Positions 1 through 8,416 of a DNA stretch of 64,000 bases are shown here, piece by piece. This stretch comes from Enterococcus pallens ATCC BAA-351 (GTDB lineage Bacteria; Bacillota; Bacilli; Lactobacillales; Enterococcaceae). A model generated the notes under the pieces. That model was not told the origin of the DNA. It saw only the letters and a program-made list of their open reading frames with translations, and did not search any database. The translations under genes were made by a program, and so were the position numbers. Each line of letters begins with the position of its first letter. Within the stretch, counting starts at the first letter, position 1. Location of the stretch: contig NZ_ASWD01000003.1 of the NCBI RefSeq assembly GCF_000407485.1, positions 806,001 through 870,000 of the forward strand, given 5' to 3'.

Positions 1-907
1 TTTCACTCAATTGATGGGCTTCTTTCACACCATCAGCTGTTAAAGGAAACGTTTCGCCAACGATACTTTGCAATTTTCCTTTTTGCAATAACTCAGCCAA
101 TTCCTGTAGCTGACCACCATCTGGATTTAACCAAATACTTTTAGCCAACAAGATATTGTATTCCTTAGCCAGCTCCAAAATTGGTGTGCCTACAATTGAA
201 ATCAACCGGCCGCTTTCTGGTTTTAAAACCTTAAAGCTTTTCGCTTGGATCTCGCCGCCCATTGTATCAAAGACTAAATCGATATCGCTTAAGACTTCTG
301 AAAAATCAGTCGTGTGGTAATCAATCACTTGATCAGCCCCTAATTTCTTCAGCCATTCATGGTTCTTTGCACTAGCGGTAGTGATTACCTCAGCCCCAGC
401 ATTTTTAGCCAGCTGAATAGCAAACATACCTACCCCGCCAGCACCAGCATGGATTAAGACTTTTTCACCAGCCTTTAAATGACCATGGGTGAATAACGCT
501 TGATAAGCAGTTAAACCTGCCAAGGGAACAGCCGCAGCTTCTTCAAAGGAAATATTTTCAGGCAATTTAGCCAACAGATGATCATCGACAATCGTGTAGT
601 CGGCATAGGTTCCAAAACGGGTCGTTTCAGGTCGGGCAAAGACTTGATCTCCTACCTGCCAATCCTTTACTTGGTCCCCTACTTCTACGATTTCACCCGC
701 AACATCCCAGCCTAAAATGATGGGGAATTCCCAAGGCATCATTTGACTTAAATATCCTTCACGCAGCTTCCAATCAATTGGATTGACTGAAGTTGCTTTA
801 ACCTTCACGATTACTTGATTCGCTTCTAATTCCGGCAGCTCCACTGTATCTTCTACTAATTGGTCGGCTCCGCCGTATTGATTTATCACAATTGCTCTAG
901 TTTTCAT
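1..907 (-). CDS. Zinc-independent MDR-family NADPH:quinone oxidoreductase (3' end outside window)
   Basis: About 302 codons are visible from an ATG at 907; the C-terminus lies beyond position 1. It reads as a medium-chain dehydrogenase/reductase. The N-terminal GroES-like part has the segment SVNPIDWKLREG followed by GWDVAG, and a Rossmann domain follows with the nucleotide-binding motif AGAGGVG in the middle. The cysteine/histidine set of zinc alcohol dehydrogenases is not evident, which favours the quinone oxidoreductase branch using NAD(P)H in the cytoplasm. Members are usually 310-330 residues, so little is missing. A TATAAT -10 box sits at 930-935 on the minus strand and a GGAGG ribosome site precedes the ATG. 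The substrate cannot be told from sequence. Confidence 0.85.
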   Translation of the reverse strand, partial: MKTRAIVINQYGGADQLVEDTVELPELEANQVIVKVKATSVNPIDWKLREGYLSQMMPWEFPIILGWDVAGEIVEVGDQVKDWQVGDQVFARPETTRFGTYADYTIVDDHLLAKLPENISFEEAAAVPLAGLTAYQALFTHGHLKAGEKVLIHAGAGGVGMFAIQLAKNAGAEVITTASAKNHEWLKKLGADQVIDYHTTDFSEVLSDIDLVFDTMGGEIQAKSFKVLKPESGRLISIVGTPILELAKEYNILLAKSIWLNPDGGQLQELAELLQKGKLQSIVGETFPLTADGVKEAHQLSE

Positions 908-968
908 TATGTATCCCTCCATCGTCCTCATTATAGAAGGTTTGCAGGAAAGAAGAAAACAATCTGCT

Positions 969-1337
969 TTAAGTGAATAGTTTAGAGTCCGTAAGGTATT
1001 GATTGGGATATTTTTCATTTAAATAGCGTAAATAAGCTAAGGCCTCATCCTTTGTTTCACTGATAGCAGTCAGCTTCTGGTAAAAAGTTGCTCGTTCATC
1101 CGAGGTAGCCTGCTTTTTATAGTAGCCCCACACATGTTCATAAGCATTGCGCATAGCTTTCGGATTAGCGGGAAGTTTTTGGATTCTTTGAAGACTTGCA
1201 ACAAAGCTTTTTTCCTTCTCTTCATCCCATTGATTTCCTGAGAAAAGCTGACGTAAGCTTAAATATTCTGCTTGTGAGCGCGCCATTACATAGTATTTCC
1301 AACGAGCCCATTCCTGTTGTGCTTCCCGCTGATTCAT
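969..1337 (-). CDS. DUF1722 (YbgA-family) domain protein
   Basis: This 122-residue protein is almost entirely a DUF1722 domain. It has the typical opening WARWKYYVMARSQAEYL, the central segment NAYEHVWGYYKKQ and the late LRYLNEKYPNQYL. In many bacteria the domain is fused to or adjacent to DUF523, but no DUF523 gene is present here. Its start codon overlaps the stop of the esterase upstream (ATGA overlap), so the two are translationally coupled in one operon. No enzymatic role has been assigned to the domain with certainty. It is a soluble protein with no signal or membrane segment. Confidence 0.75.
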   Translation of the reverse strand: MNQREAQQEWARWKYYVMARSQAEYLSLRQLFSGNQWDEEKEKSFVASLQRIQKLPANPKAMRNAYEHVWGYYKKQATSDERATFYQKLTAISETKDEALAYLRYLNEKYPNQYLTDSKLFT

Positions 1338-2308
1338 GCCTCCACCTGCTTAGCAAAATAGTGTTGGCAGGCATAGATATAGTTCTCAATAAAGAAAGCA
1401 AAGGCCTCTTGAGAGATCGTCTGATCGAATTTCACCTGTGAAAACCCATGATAAGCCCCTGGAAAAACCTTTAAAGCAACTGGAATACCCACCGCCTTCA
1501 ACTGAGCTGCATACTGCAGGGTTTCATCATAAAAAGGTTCAATATCCCCCACGTAGGTAACTGCTGGCGGCAGCCCTGTATAGTCTTTGGCTCGAGCAGG
1601 GGCGGCATAAATAGGAACGTCGGGTGAATCCTTCAGCTTACCTAAATATAAATCCCAAGCAATCCGATTTGCTCGGCTATTCCAGACCGGCGCATGATTA
1701 TGCTTAGCTGAATCGGTCTGCATGCGATCATCCAGCATAGGGTACAGCGGCATCTGATAAGCAATGCTGACTTCCTGCTTGTCACGAGCCAGCATGGTCA
1801 AAGCGACAGTCAGTCCACCGCCAGCACTATTGCCGCCTACCATCAATTGATCCACACGACAGCCAAGACGCTCCCCATTTTCCTTTAACCATTTTAAGGC
1901 TAAATAGCTGTCATCTATGGCTGCTGGATACGAAGCATCAACACTCCGTCGATAATCCGGCGCCACAATGACACATGGATGGGCAGATAGAAGTGCTTCA
2001 TAGGTTCGTTCATCCAGCTCTGGAATTCCCATGGAGTACCCTCCTCCGTGCAGCCAAAGAATGCCTGGACCTTTTTTAGATACTTCTTCGTCTTTAGACC
2101 GATAAATGCAAATACGCAGCTGACTGCCATCCACTCGAGGGATAAAGCGTTCCTCATAGCCCAGCGTGGGACTTTTTACTTGGCTGCCAATGGAAGAATA
2201 AAGAAAACGATTTGCCATTTTTGACAAGTTTTTACTATATAAATAGGGGAACACTTTGAACAAGACGTTCCCTCGTAATTCTGCAGCTATTTCCTTTGAA
2301 TGGGTCAT
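1334..2308 (-). CDS. Alpha/beta hydrolase, HSL-type esterase
   Basis: The ATG at 2308 is chosen because GAGGTGG lies a few bases upstream; a longer GTG reading from 2317 would start inside that ribosome site. The 324-residue protein carries the hormone-sensitive-lipase signature: oxyanion motif HGGG at residues 87-90, nucleophile Ser161 in GNSAGG, and His287 in AYHGF. The acidic member is probably Glu257 in the VGDIEPFYDE segment, where many relatives have Asp. It should hydrolyse short-chain carboxyl esters in the cytoplasm, as no signal peptide is seen. It is co-transcribed with the overlapping DUF1722 gene. The natural substrate is unknown. Confidence 0.85.
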   Translation of the reverse strand: MTHSKEIAAELRGNVLFKVFPYLYSKNLSKMANRFLYSSIGSQVKSPTLGYEERFIPRVDGSQLRICIYRSKDEEVSKKGPGILWLHGGGYSMGIPELDERTYEALLSAHPCVIVAPDYRRSVDASYPAAIDDSYLALKWLKENGERLGCRVDQLMVGGNSAGGGLTVALTMLARDKQEVSIAYQMPLYPMLDDRMQTDSAKHNHAPVWNSRANRIAWDLYLGKLKDSPDVPIYAAPARAKDYTGLPPAVTYVGDIEPFYDETLQYAAQLKAVGIPVALKVFPGAYHGFSQVKFDQTISQEAFAFFIENYIYACQHYFAKQVEA

Positions 2309-2373
2309 ACTTTCCACCTCTTTTTCCTAGAGTAGCATATTTTCTTTTGCCACAACAACTGAAGGCCACTAAA

Positions 2374-2404
2374 TAAAAAAAGAGCAGCAAGTCAATCCTG
2401 CTCC
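2374..2404 (-). terminator. Intrinsic terminator after the formate/nitrite-type channel gene
   Basis: Read on the minus strand, GAGCAG and CTGCTC arms with a short loop are followed by an unbroken run of seven T. It lies just past the stop codon of the channel gene. Confidence 0.75.
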
Positions 2405-2415
2405 TCAACCAAAAA

Positions 2416-3183
2416 CTAATGATCCCCATTTAAGTAGCTCATAAAATACGGCAGCGAAACAAAACCGACACCACCAACGATATTTCCAAAATAAACGGGG
2501 ATAATATTGCTGAAAAAATCGCCGAAGCCCGCATACCCTTCGATTATTGCATCCGTTAAGACGAACATGTTAGCCACACTATGTTGAAATCCCAGCAAAA
2601 CAAATACCATAATCGGGAACCAGATGCCGAGAATCTTGCCTGCTGAATCTTTGCAGCCATAGCTTAGCCATACGCCAAGGCCCACAAACCAGTTACAGCC
2701 AATCCCTGATACAAAGGCCTGCAGTGGCGTTGCAGCCAACTTTGATGCAGCTACAACCTGAATCTCATGCAAATACGCACCACTGCTCGTTAATCCTACT
2801 AAGTGTTTAAAGAAATAAGCAACAAAAATCGCACCGATGAAGTTAGCAAACGTAATCAGCGCCCAATTTTTTATGACAGCCATACCGCTGACCTTCTTAT
2901 CCAGCCAAGCAATTGAGACAGCCACCATATTTCCTGTCACCAATTCACCGCCGGCTAACAAAATGACTACTAATCCAATTGGAAAAATCGACGCCCCTAA
3001 CAGCGTCCCCAAGAAAAGCAGCTCCTCTGGGGTGATTGCCACTACCTTCATATAGCCCAAATACCCTAACGAAATCATTGCTCCACCAATAAAGCCTAAA
3101 ATAAGCTTGGCGATGAATGATTTCTTCGTTTTTTCTATTCCTTTTTTTACACAAATCTCAGCAATTTCCGTTGGTGAATACAT
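2416..3183 (-). CDS. Formate/nitrite transporter (FNT/FocA-NirC) family channel
   Basis: A 255-residue integral membrane protein of the FNT family, pentameric channels that move small monovalent anions such as formate, nitrite, lactate or hydrosulfide. About six hydrophobic segments are visible. The loop LAGGELVTGN and the later half GIGCNWFVGLGVWL match the two conserved FNT regions, with GFQHSVANMF near the C-terminus. The ATG at 3183 is preferred because AGGAG lies about seven bases upstream; a further in-frame ATG at 3198 overlaps that ribosome site. It is a single-gene unit ending in a terminator. In a fermentative lactic acid bacterium formate is the likely substrate, which is inference. 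Confidence 0.85.
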   Translation of the reverse strand: MYSPTEIAEICVKKGIEKTKKSFIAKLILGFIGGAMISLGYLGYMKVVAITPEELLFLGTLLGASIFPIGLVVILLAGGELVTGNMVAVSIAWLDKKVSGMAVIKNWALITFANFIGAIFVAYFFKHLVGLTSSGAYLHEIQVVAASKLAATPLQAFVSGIGCNWFVGLGVWLSYGCKDSAGKILGIWFPIMVFVLLGFQHSVANMFVLTDAIIEGYAGFGDFFSNIIPVYFGNIVGGVGFVSLPYFMSYLNGDH

Positions 3184-3348
3184 GTCCCTGCTCCTCATTT
3201 ATCAAATTAGTTTCCCATTTGCTTACTCAAATTCAGGAAAACTTGCATCTTTGTGAATTATTTCCCATAACTCCTCCCTATTTTATAAGAAAACGTAGAA
3301 TAAGAAAAGTTTTTATTTTGTTTTTCTGAAAACGAAGGCTGGGTTCGA

Positions 3349-3377
3349 TTGCGCTTAGTAGGGATTTGTGATACGAT
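3349..3377 (+). promoter_or_regulatory. Promoter of the folate ECF gene
   Basis: TTGCGC at 3349-3354 and TACGAT at 3372-3377 are separated by 17 bases, close to the sigma-A consensus. The start point would fall near 3384, just upstream of the THF riboswitch. Confidence 0.6.
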
Positions 3378-3404
3378 TTAGCGGGGTTTTCCCCAAATAA
3401 AAAT

Positions 3405-3500
3405 CAGAGTAGAGAATAAAGCGTTAAGTGCCGGGAGGATGGGATGTTGCCTGCTGGACGAAAGACTTCGGTCTGCGGTTTTATTTTCGCATTCGCTGCA
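3405..3500 (+). promoter_or_regulatory. Tetrahydrofolate (THF) riboswitch
   Basis: The conserved core of the folT-type THF riboswitch is visible: GAGAATAAAGCGTTAAGTG at 3412-3430, then GGATGGGATGTTGCC and GGACGAAAG. The segment GAGAATAAA pairs with TTTATTTTC at 3480-3488. AGAC and GUCU form a hairpin with a UUCG tetraloop at 3463-3474. It sits directly upstream of a folate-type ECF S-component gene, the usual partner. Between it and the start codon there is a second hairpin near 3496-3513 but no T-run, so control of translation is more likely than termination. Confidence 0.85.
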
Positions 3501-3535
3501 TGAAGATGTAGCAGCTCTTAAAGGAGATGCTAGAA

Positions 3536-4063
3536 ATGAAGAAAAAAATGGATGCTAGAAGCATCACCACTATGGCATTATTGATTGCTATGATGGTCAC
3601 TTTAACTCGGGTACTAGGAATTGAGACACAGTTTTTGAAAGTGAATTTTTCCTTTGTCCCGGAAATCATTATGGGCATGCTTTTTGGTCCTATCTGGACC
3701 GGAGTAGGAGCTGTCATTGCTGATTTTATCGGTATGGCATTGCTGCCAAAAGCACCTTTTTTTATTGGCTTTACGATTAATGCCTTTTTATCTGGTGCAA
3801 TCTACGGGTATTTTTTTTACAAAAAGGAAATTACCTGGAAAAACTCTATTCAATCTGTTTTAGTCAACACTGTGGTAATTAACTTGATGTTAACCCCTTT
3901 ATGGCTGGCAATGATGTACCATGTTCCATTAGACAGCTGGGTTATCTGGGCACCACGACTAATTAAAGCAGTCATCTGGGTTCCGATCCAAAGCATCCTT
4001 ACCTATTTCTTAGGAAGTGTCTTGCCTTACAAGCGTTGGGTCACCCATTTTTATACACATTAA
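3536..4063 (+). CDS. folT: Folate-family ECF transporter S component
   Basis: A 175-residue membrane protein with about five or six hydrophobic segments. It is the substrate-binding S component of an energy-coupling-factor importer, expected to use the shared EcfA/A'/T module encoded elsewhere. The segments MALLIAMMVTLTR, EIIMGMLFGPIWTGVGAVIADF and GFTINAFLSGAIYGYFFYKKE are typical of the folate S-component group, and the upstream THF riboswitch supports folate as the substrate. The ATG at 3536 is nine bases after GGAG; the in-frame ATG at 3527 abuts the ribosome site and is less likely. It is a monocistronic unit closed by a terminator. Confidence 0.88.
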   Translation: MKKKMDARSITTMALLIAMMVTLTRVLGIETQFLKVNFSFVPEIIMGMLFGPIWTGVGAVIADFIGMALLPKAPFFIGFTINAFLSGAIYGYFFYKKEITWKNSIQSVLVNTVVINLMLTPLWLAMMYHVPLDSWVIWAPRLIKAVIWVPIQSILTYFLGSVLPYKRWVTHFYTH

Positions 4064-4067
4064 AAAT

Positions 4068-4105
4068 AAGGATCAGCCATCCAATCCCGGTGGCTGGTCC
4101 TTTTA
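4068..4105 (+). terminator. Terminator after folT
   Basis: AAGGATCAGCCA pairs with TGGCTGGTCCTT, followed by TTTT. Confidence 0.75.
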
Positions 4106-4111
4106 CCGTAT

Positions 4112-4152
4112 AAAAAAGAGGACTCAATTGCCTAAAAGCACTTGGGTCCTCT
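4112..4152 (-). terminator. Terminator after efp
   Basis: On the minus strand AGAGGACCCAA pairs with TTGAGTCCTCT with one mismatch, followed by TTTTTT. Confidence 0.75.
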
Positions 4153-4158
4153 GGTCGA

Positions 4159-4722
4159 TTATTTACCTGCGCGTTTTGCGTAGGTGCCTTCTTGTGTATT
4201 GATTTCTAATAATTCTCCTGCTTCAACAAAGTCAGGAACGTTAACAACTAAGCCCGTCTCCATTGTAGCTGGTTTACCAGAACCTGTTACCGTTGCACCT
4301 TTGATGGATGGTTGGGTCTCAACCACTCGCAGGATAACGGATGTTGGCAATGTTACGCCGATAACTTCTGAACCGAAAAATTGGATTTTTACTTCCATGT
4401 TTTCCAACAAATATTTCATTTCTTCTTCGATTGTAGAAATAGGTAATTCATATTGTTCGTAGGTTTCCAAATCCATAAAGATAGCCATGTCATCTTGGCT
4501 GTAAAGGTATTGAACCGGTTTGGTTTCCATCATAGCCTTCTCAAATTTTTCATCAGGACGCAAAGTCGTATCATAAGTAGCACCCGAACGAACGTCACGC
4601 AATTTCATACGCATAACGGTATTTCCTTTACCAGGTTTATGATGGCTGGCTTCTAGTACTTTAATTAATTTGCCGTCTTGAACAAAGGTCATGCCGGCAC
4701 GTAAATCGCTTGCTGAAATCAT
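4159..4722 (-). CDS. efp: Translation elongation factor P
   Basis: A 187-residue protein of standard EF-P length with the three beta-barrel domains: KOW-like N-terminal domain (about 1-62), middle OB domain (about 65-125) and C-terminal OB domain ending in [13 protein letters not shown]. The tip loop HHKPGKGNT carries Lys32, the residue that is post-translationally modified in other bacteria. EF-P binds between the P and E sites of stalled ribosomes and promotes peptide bond formation at polyproline stretches. It is a single gene with its own terminator. A TACAAT -10 box is visible at 4760-4765 on the minus strand. Confidence 0.97.
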   Translation of the reverse strand: MISASDLRAGMTFVQDGKLIKVLEASHHKPGKGNTVMRMKLRDVRSGATYDTTLRPDEKFEKAMMETKPVQYLYSQDDMAIFMDLETYEQYELPISTIEEEMKYLLENMEVKIQFFGSEVIGVTLPTSVILRVVETQPSIKGATVTGSGKPATMETGLVVNVPDFVEAGELLEINTQEGTYAKRAGK

Positions 4723-4980
4723 TAAAAAACACTCCTTCTTCGATAATTACACCTCGTTTATTGTAGCAAATATGTTCCTGACTTACTAGGCATAAATGCG
4801 TTTTCTTCTTAAAAGAACTTTTTAGACTGAAAATCCAAGAAATAGTTTCCTTTAATTTACAATTTTGTCCTTTAAAATTTTCATAAAAAAACGCGTGTTT
4901 CCCCACATTTTCGTTATTTGCCCTTTATTTTATGCTATCTTGGATGCTGTATGAGATTTTTACGGAAAGCGGGAAATGTT

Positions 4981-7305
4981 GTGAAGCAAACAGGACTAAC
5001 TGAAAACGAAGTACAGCAGCGCAAAGCGCAGGGGCTGCAAAACAACTATGAGGAAAACGCCACAAAATCAACGAAGGCGATTCTCTACGATAATATTGTC
5101 ACTCTTTTCAACTTTTTAAATTTGATTATTGGTATCTGCCTTTTTCTAGTAGGTGCCTACACCAACATGTTCTATCTAGTCATTATTTTAACCAATATTT
5201 GTATCGGAATTTACCAAGAAATTCATGCGCGGAATCTGGTGCAGAAACTATCGATAGTTAACCAGCAAAAGGTTAAAGTCATTCGTGACGGCCAGGAGCA
5301 AGCCATCAACTCGACAGACTTGGTGTTGGACGATATCACGATTGTCCATGCTGGCGAACAAATTTCAGCTGATATGGATGTTCTATCGGGCTTTGCTGAA
5401 GTCAATGAAGCGATGTTAACCGGCGAATCTGATTTAATCAGTAAAACTGCTGGCAGCGAATTGTTATCAGGCAGCTTCTTAACCAGTGGTGAAGTGGTCG
5501 CAAAAGTCATTCACGTGGGTGCAGACAATTACGCAACGAAGCTGGCAAGTGAAGCCAAAGTTCACAAACCATTCAATTCAGAATTGGTTCGAGCTATTCG
5601 TAAGGTATCTAAGTTTACCAGCTTCATCATTATTCCTTTTGGGATCTTGTTGTTTCTGGAGGCCTTCTTTTTCCGGACAAGCGGGATTAAAGCATCCGTA
5701 GTCGTTTCAGCTGCTGCGGTTTTAGGTATGCTGCCAAAAGGATTGGTCCTTTTAATCAGTATCGCCTTAACAACTGGTGTAACCAAATTGGCGAAAAAAC
5801 GGATTTTAGTGCAAGATATGTATTCAATCGAAACCCTGGCTCATGTGGATACTCTTTGTTTAGATAAAACGGGAACCATTACTGAAGGAAACATGCGAGT
5901 AACCAATGTTCACTCGGTTGCTTCCGATGTTGATGTCCAGGCCTTGCTTGGCAGTTATCTGGCACAAAGCACGGATAGCAATGTCACGATGCAAGCTTTG
6001 CGAGACTACTTTCCTGAAACTGATCGTTACCGCAGCTTAGATGTCTTACCCTTCTCCTCTGACCGTAAATGGGGAGCAATGGCTTTAGAAGACTTTGGTG
6101 TGGTTTACCTGGGAGCACCTGAAAAATTATTAGCTGCCAATGCTTTACCCGCTCAAGTAGCAAGCGCTCAAGAAGAAGGACTACGGGTATTGCTTTTAGC
6201 CGCAGGTCCTGGCAGCAAAGTTCCTGAGGAGAAAGAAAATCTTACTGCTCTGGCTGTGATTGAGATTGAAGACGTGATCCGCCGCAATGCAGAAGAAACA
6301 CTGGCTTATCTCTATAACGAGGGTGTGGAATTGAAGGTCATCTCTGGTGATAATCCCATCACCGTGTCCAACATTGCTCGTCGGGCTGGCCTGCCAAATT
6401 TTGAACGCTATATTGATTTGGCTACCTGCGACACAGACCAAGAAGTCATTGATGCAGCACAACAATATACGGTTTTTGGCCGGGTTGCTCCTCATCAGAA
6501 AAAATTACTGGTGCAGTCATTGAAAAATGCTGGCCGGACCGTTGCCATGACCGGTGATGGTGTAAATGATGTATTAGCTCTGCGGGAAGCGGACGTTAGT
6601 ATTGCAATGGCTGATGGTGATGATGCCACTCGCCAGATTGCTAATTTAGTCTTGTTAGATTCAGATTTTACTTCCTTGCCTGAAGTTGTTTTTGAAGGTC
6701 GCCGAGTAGTCAATAATGTTACCAAGGTATCTGGGATCTTCTTTATCAAAACGATCTATTCGTTTCTGTTGTCTGTGATTTGCTTATTAACCGCTACGGC
6801 GTTCCCTTTCATCCCGATTCAAATTACTTTAATTGATTTGGCGATTGAAGGCTACCCTTCCTTCTTCTTATCCTTTGAAGGAAACAAGGAACGGATTAAA
6901 GGTAAATTCCTGCCAACAGCATTGCGGGCAGCCGCTCCTAACGCTTTACTCGTTGTTGCAAATGTGCTGATTGTTTCCTTGCTTGCTCGAAACAATCACT
7001 GGACACAAATTGATACAACGACTTTGATGTATTATCTGTTAATCGGTATCAGCTGTTTGGCAGTTATCAAAGCCTGCCTGCCGCTAAACCCCTTACGTAT
7101 CTTTTTGATCGTAACAACCGTAGGGGGGATTTATGTAGCTGCCATGCTTTTCCATTCTATTTTGGAAGTTGGTCTACTACACCCTGGATCATTTGCTATC
7201 TTTATTGGTATGATGATTTTAAATGCTGTTGGCTACATTTTCCTATCCAAGGCACTGCCTCATCCAATGCCCAAAAAAGAAGCTGGCGCAAAATTCTTTC
7301 ATTAG
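4981..7305 (+). CDS. Cation-transporting P-type ATPase, Exp7-like
   Basis: A P-type ATPase of roughly 775 residues. Visible hallmarks are the actuator motif MLTGESD, the phosphorylation site DKTGT in LCLDKTGTITEG, and the hinge GDGVND in AMTGDGVNDVLALREAD. There are two N-terminal and about six C-terminal membrane segments. The sequence closely resembles the pneumococcal Exp7 group: both start GLT..V..R...GL and share EVNEAMLTGESDL and FGRVxPHQKK. The transported ion is not settled by sequence. The GTG at 4981 fits the family N-terminus; ATG at 4951 or TTG at 4918 would add residues unlike the family. The stop codon lies inside the terminator hairpin. Confidence 0.88.
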   Translation: MKQTGLTENEVQQRKAQGLQNNYEENATKSTKAILYDNIVTLFNFLNLIIGICLFLVGAYTNMFYLVIILTNICIGIYQEIHARNLVQKLSIVNQQKVKVIRDGQEQAINSTDLVLDDITIVHAGEQISADMDVLSGFAEVNEAMLTGESDLISKTAGSELLSGSFLTSGEVVAKVIHVGADNYATKLASEAKVHKPFNSELVRAIRKVSKFTSFIIIPFGILLFLEAFFFRTSGIKASVVVSAAAVLGMLPKGLVLLISIALTTGVTKLAKKRILVQDMYSIETLAHVDTLCLDKTGTITEGNMRVTNVHSVASDVDVQALLGSYLAQSTDSNVTMQALRDYFPETDRYRSLDVLPFSSDRKWGAMALEDFGVVYLGAPEKLLAANALPAQVASAQEEGLRVLLLAAGPGSKVPEEKENLTALAVIEIEDVIRRNAEETLAYLYNEGVELKVISGDNPITVSNIARRAGLPNFERYIDLATCDTDQEVIDAAQQYTVFGRVAPHQKKLLVQSLKNAGRTVAMTGDGVNDVLALREADVSIAMADGDDATRQIANLVLLDSDFTSLPEVVFEGRRVVNNVTKVSGIFFIKTIYSFLLSVICLLTATAFPFIPIQITLIDLAIEGYPSFFLSFEGNKERIKGKFLPTALRAAAPNALLVVANVLIVSLLARNNHWTQIDTTTLMYYLLIGISCLAVIKACLPLNPLRIFLIVTTVGGIYVAAMLFHSILEVGLLHPGSFAIFIGMMILNAVGYIFLSKALPHPMPKKEAGAKFFH

Positions 7306-7326
7306 AATTTTGCACCAGCTTTTTAA
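7280..7326. terminator. Bidirectional terminator shared by the P-type ATPase and yczE-type genes
   Basis: AGCTGGCGCAAAATTCT pairs with AGAATTTTGCACCAGCT around a six-base loop, with TTTT on the plus side and an A-rich 5' flank giving Ts on the minus side. The ATPase stop codon is within the stem-loop and the minus-strand gene ends at its edge. Confidence 0.85.
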
Positions 7327-7961
7327 TTTACTTTTCGCGTCCGAAACATCCTCCACTTTGGTAAATGATTCAAGGTCAGCTCCAATGACGGCCCCATCAG
7401 CACCAGCACAATCACTGTACCAAAACCAATTGTCCCCCCCAGCAGAAAGCCGACTAGAAAGAAACTGCCATCTAATACAATGCGGGCTGTTTTGACTGAT
7501 ACCTTTAATACTCGCTGCAAAACGATCATTAAGCTTTCGTAAGCAGCTGAGCCAGCATTTGCCAACAGGTATATACCTGTACCCATCCCAAATACGACCG
7601 TTCCTATTACAACTGACGGATAGGCCAGTGCCTCAGGTATCGTATGCAGCAACCCAAGCGAATCAATCAGATTTAGGCAAAGTCCCACGCCAAAACCATT
7701 GATAACGCTACCAATACCAACCATACTGCGATCATAAAAAAAGATAATCACTAATACAATCGCATTAAATAGTAAGCTGATTGTACCAAAGCGCAATGGG
7801 ATGTGCTGTAAGAGACCCAACACCAGTGTACTAATTGCATCAGCACCTAATCCACTAACAACAATTAAACGAATGCCCAAAGCTGCAATAAACGTACCTG
7901 TTAATGCTAACGTAAACTGTTTTACTAAATTGTCTTTTCCAATCAAATTTATCTTCCTCAC
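7323..7961 (-). CDS. YczE/YyaS/YitT-type integral membrane protein
   Basis: A 212-residue membrane protein with about five to six hydrophobic segments, resembling the YczE (COG2364) group. Conserved-looking parts are LGIRLIVVSGLGADAISTL and the glycine-rich GTVVFGMGTGIYLLANAGSAAYESLM, in which the GSAAYESLM portion is typical. The function of the group is not established; regulatory or transport roles have been suggested. The start is a GTG at 7961 with a weak ribosome site. A good promoter lies at 8013-8042. It is monocistronic and shares its terminator with the converging ATPase gene. Confidence 0.8.
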   Translation of the reverse strand: MRKINLIGKDNLVKQFTLALTGTFIAALGIRLIVVSGLGADAISTLVLGLLQHIPLRFGTISLLFNAIVLVIIFFYDRSMVGIGSVINGFGVGLCLNLIDSLGLLHTIPEALAYPSVVIGTVVFGMGTGIYLLANAGSAAYESLMIVLQRVLKVSVKTARIVLDGSFFLVGFLLGGTIGFGTVIVLVLMGPSLELTLNHLPKWRMFRTRKVN

Positions 7962-8012
7962 TCATGTCTATTCCAGGGAAAAGGTGTAGTTTACTTAAAT
8001 TCACCTCTTATC

Positions 8013-8042
8013 ATTGTAGCCGCAAACCGTCATTTCCGTCAA
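8013..8042 (-). promoter_or_regulatory. Promoter of the YczE-type gene
   Basis: Minus-strand TTGACG at 8037-8042 and TACAAT at 8013-8018 with an 18-base spacer. This accounts for yczE transcription without needing the repeats upstream. Confidence 0.65.
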
Positions 8043-8146
8043 CATTTAAACCTAGAACCCTTTCAATATCTTAGAAAGACACGTTGAACAGGATAGCATT
8101 TTTCTAAAACCGAAAAATGATTCCCATTCTCTTGCGCATATCATTC

Positions 8147-8155
8147 TGCTATACT
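8147..8155 (+). promoter_or_regulatory. Extended -10 promoter candidate, repeat copy 1
   Basis: TGCTATACT is an extended -10 element (TGN plus TATACT). No good -35 lies upstream, which extended -10 promoters do not need. No plus-strand gene follows, so any transcript would be non-coding. Confidence 0.4.
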
Positions 8156-8302
8156 GGTTGCTTTTCCAATTTTTTGATATTTTTTATGTAGTTATCATCC
8201 ATTTGCATGCTGCGAAAAGCAGAACTGACAGCTAATTCGTAAAATAGGATAGCATTTTTCTAAAACCGAAAAATGATTCTCATTCTCTTGCGCATATCAT
8301 TC

Positions 8303-8311
8303 TGCTATACT
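8303..8311 (+). promoter_or_regulatory. Extended -10 promoter candidate, repeat copy 2
   Basis: Identical TGCTATACT element, 156 bases after the first. A transcript from here would reach the hairpin at 8385-8416 after about 100 bases. Confidence 0.4.
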
Positions 8312-8384
8312 GTTCACTTTTCTGATTTTATTTGAATTTTATGCAGTGTTCATTCCATTAAGATCCTGCCAAAAGCAGAACTGA

Positions 8385-8416
8385 TAAAAAAAAAGAGCCT
8401 AAATTAGGCTCTTTAG
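8385..8416 (-). terminator. Terminator after the HD-domain gene
   Basis: AAAGAGCCTAA pairs with TTAGGCTCTTT; the minus strand continues with nine Ts. The gene's stop codon lies in the stem. The plus strand has only a short T run, so termination that way would be weaker. Confidence 0.85.

Larger units (their letters stand above)
8090..8396. repeat. Tandem direct repeat, about 156-bp period, with promoter-like and Fur-box-like core
   Basis: The gap between 7962 and 8412 holds no gene. A 67-base block at 8090-8156 recurs at 8246-8312 with a single difference (C to T at the TGATTCYCATT position), and the roughly 80 bases after each copy are more loosely related. Each copy holds an inverted repeat (CATTTTTC and GAAAAATG), then AATGATTCTCATT, which is a perfect AATGA/TCATT palindrome in copy 2, then TGCTATACT, an extended -10 box on the plus strand. 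Both copies end near the shared string AAAAGCAGAACTGA. The terminator of the HD gene follows immediately. Confidence 0.85.

Noticed and set aside
2274-2288. Second Zur-like TCGTAATT sequence
   Set aside because: Only the left half matches, and it lies inside the esterase coding region.
8208-8243. Small peptide in repeat copy 1 (ATG at about 8208, 11 codons)
   Set aside because: No ribosome site, and the start codon and frame are not kept in copy 2.
8090-8396. Possible CRISPR array or insertion sequence end
   Set aside because: Only two copies, no spacer pattern, no cas or transposase gene nearby, and the repeat carries promoter-like features.
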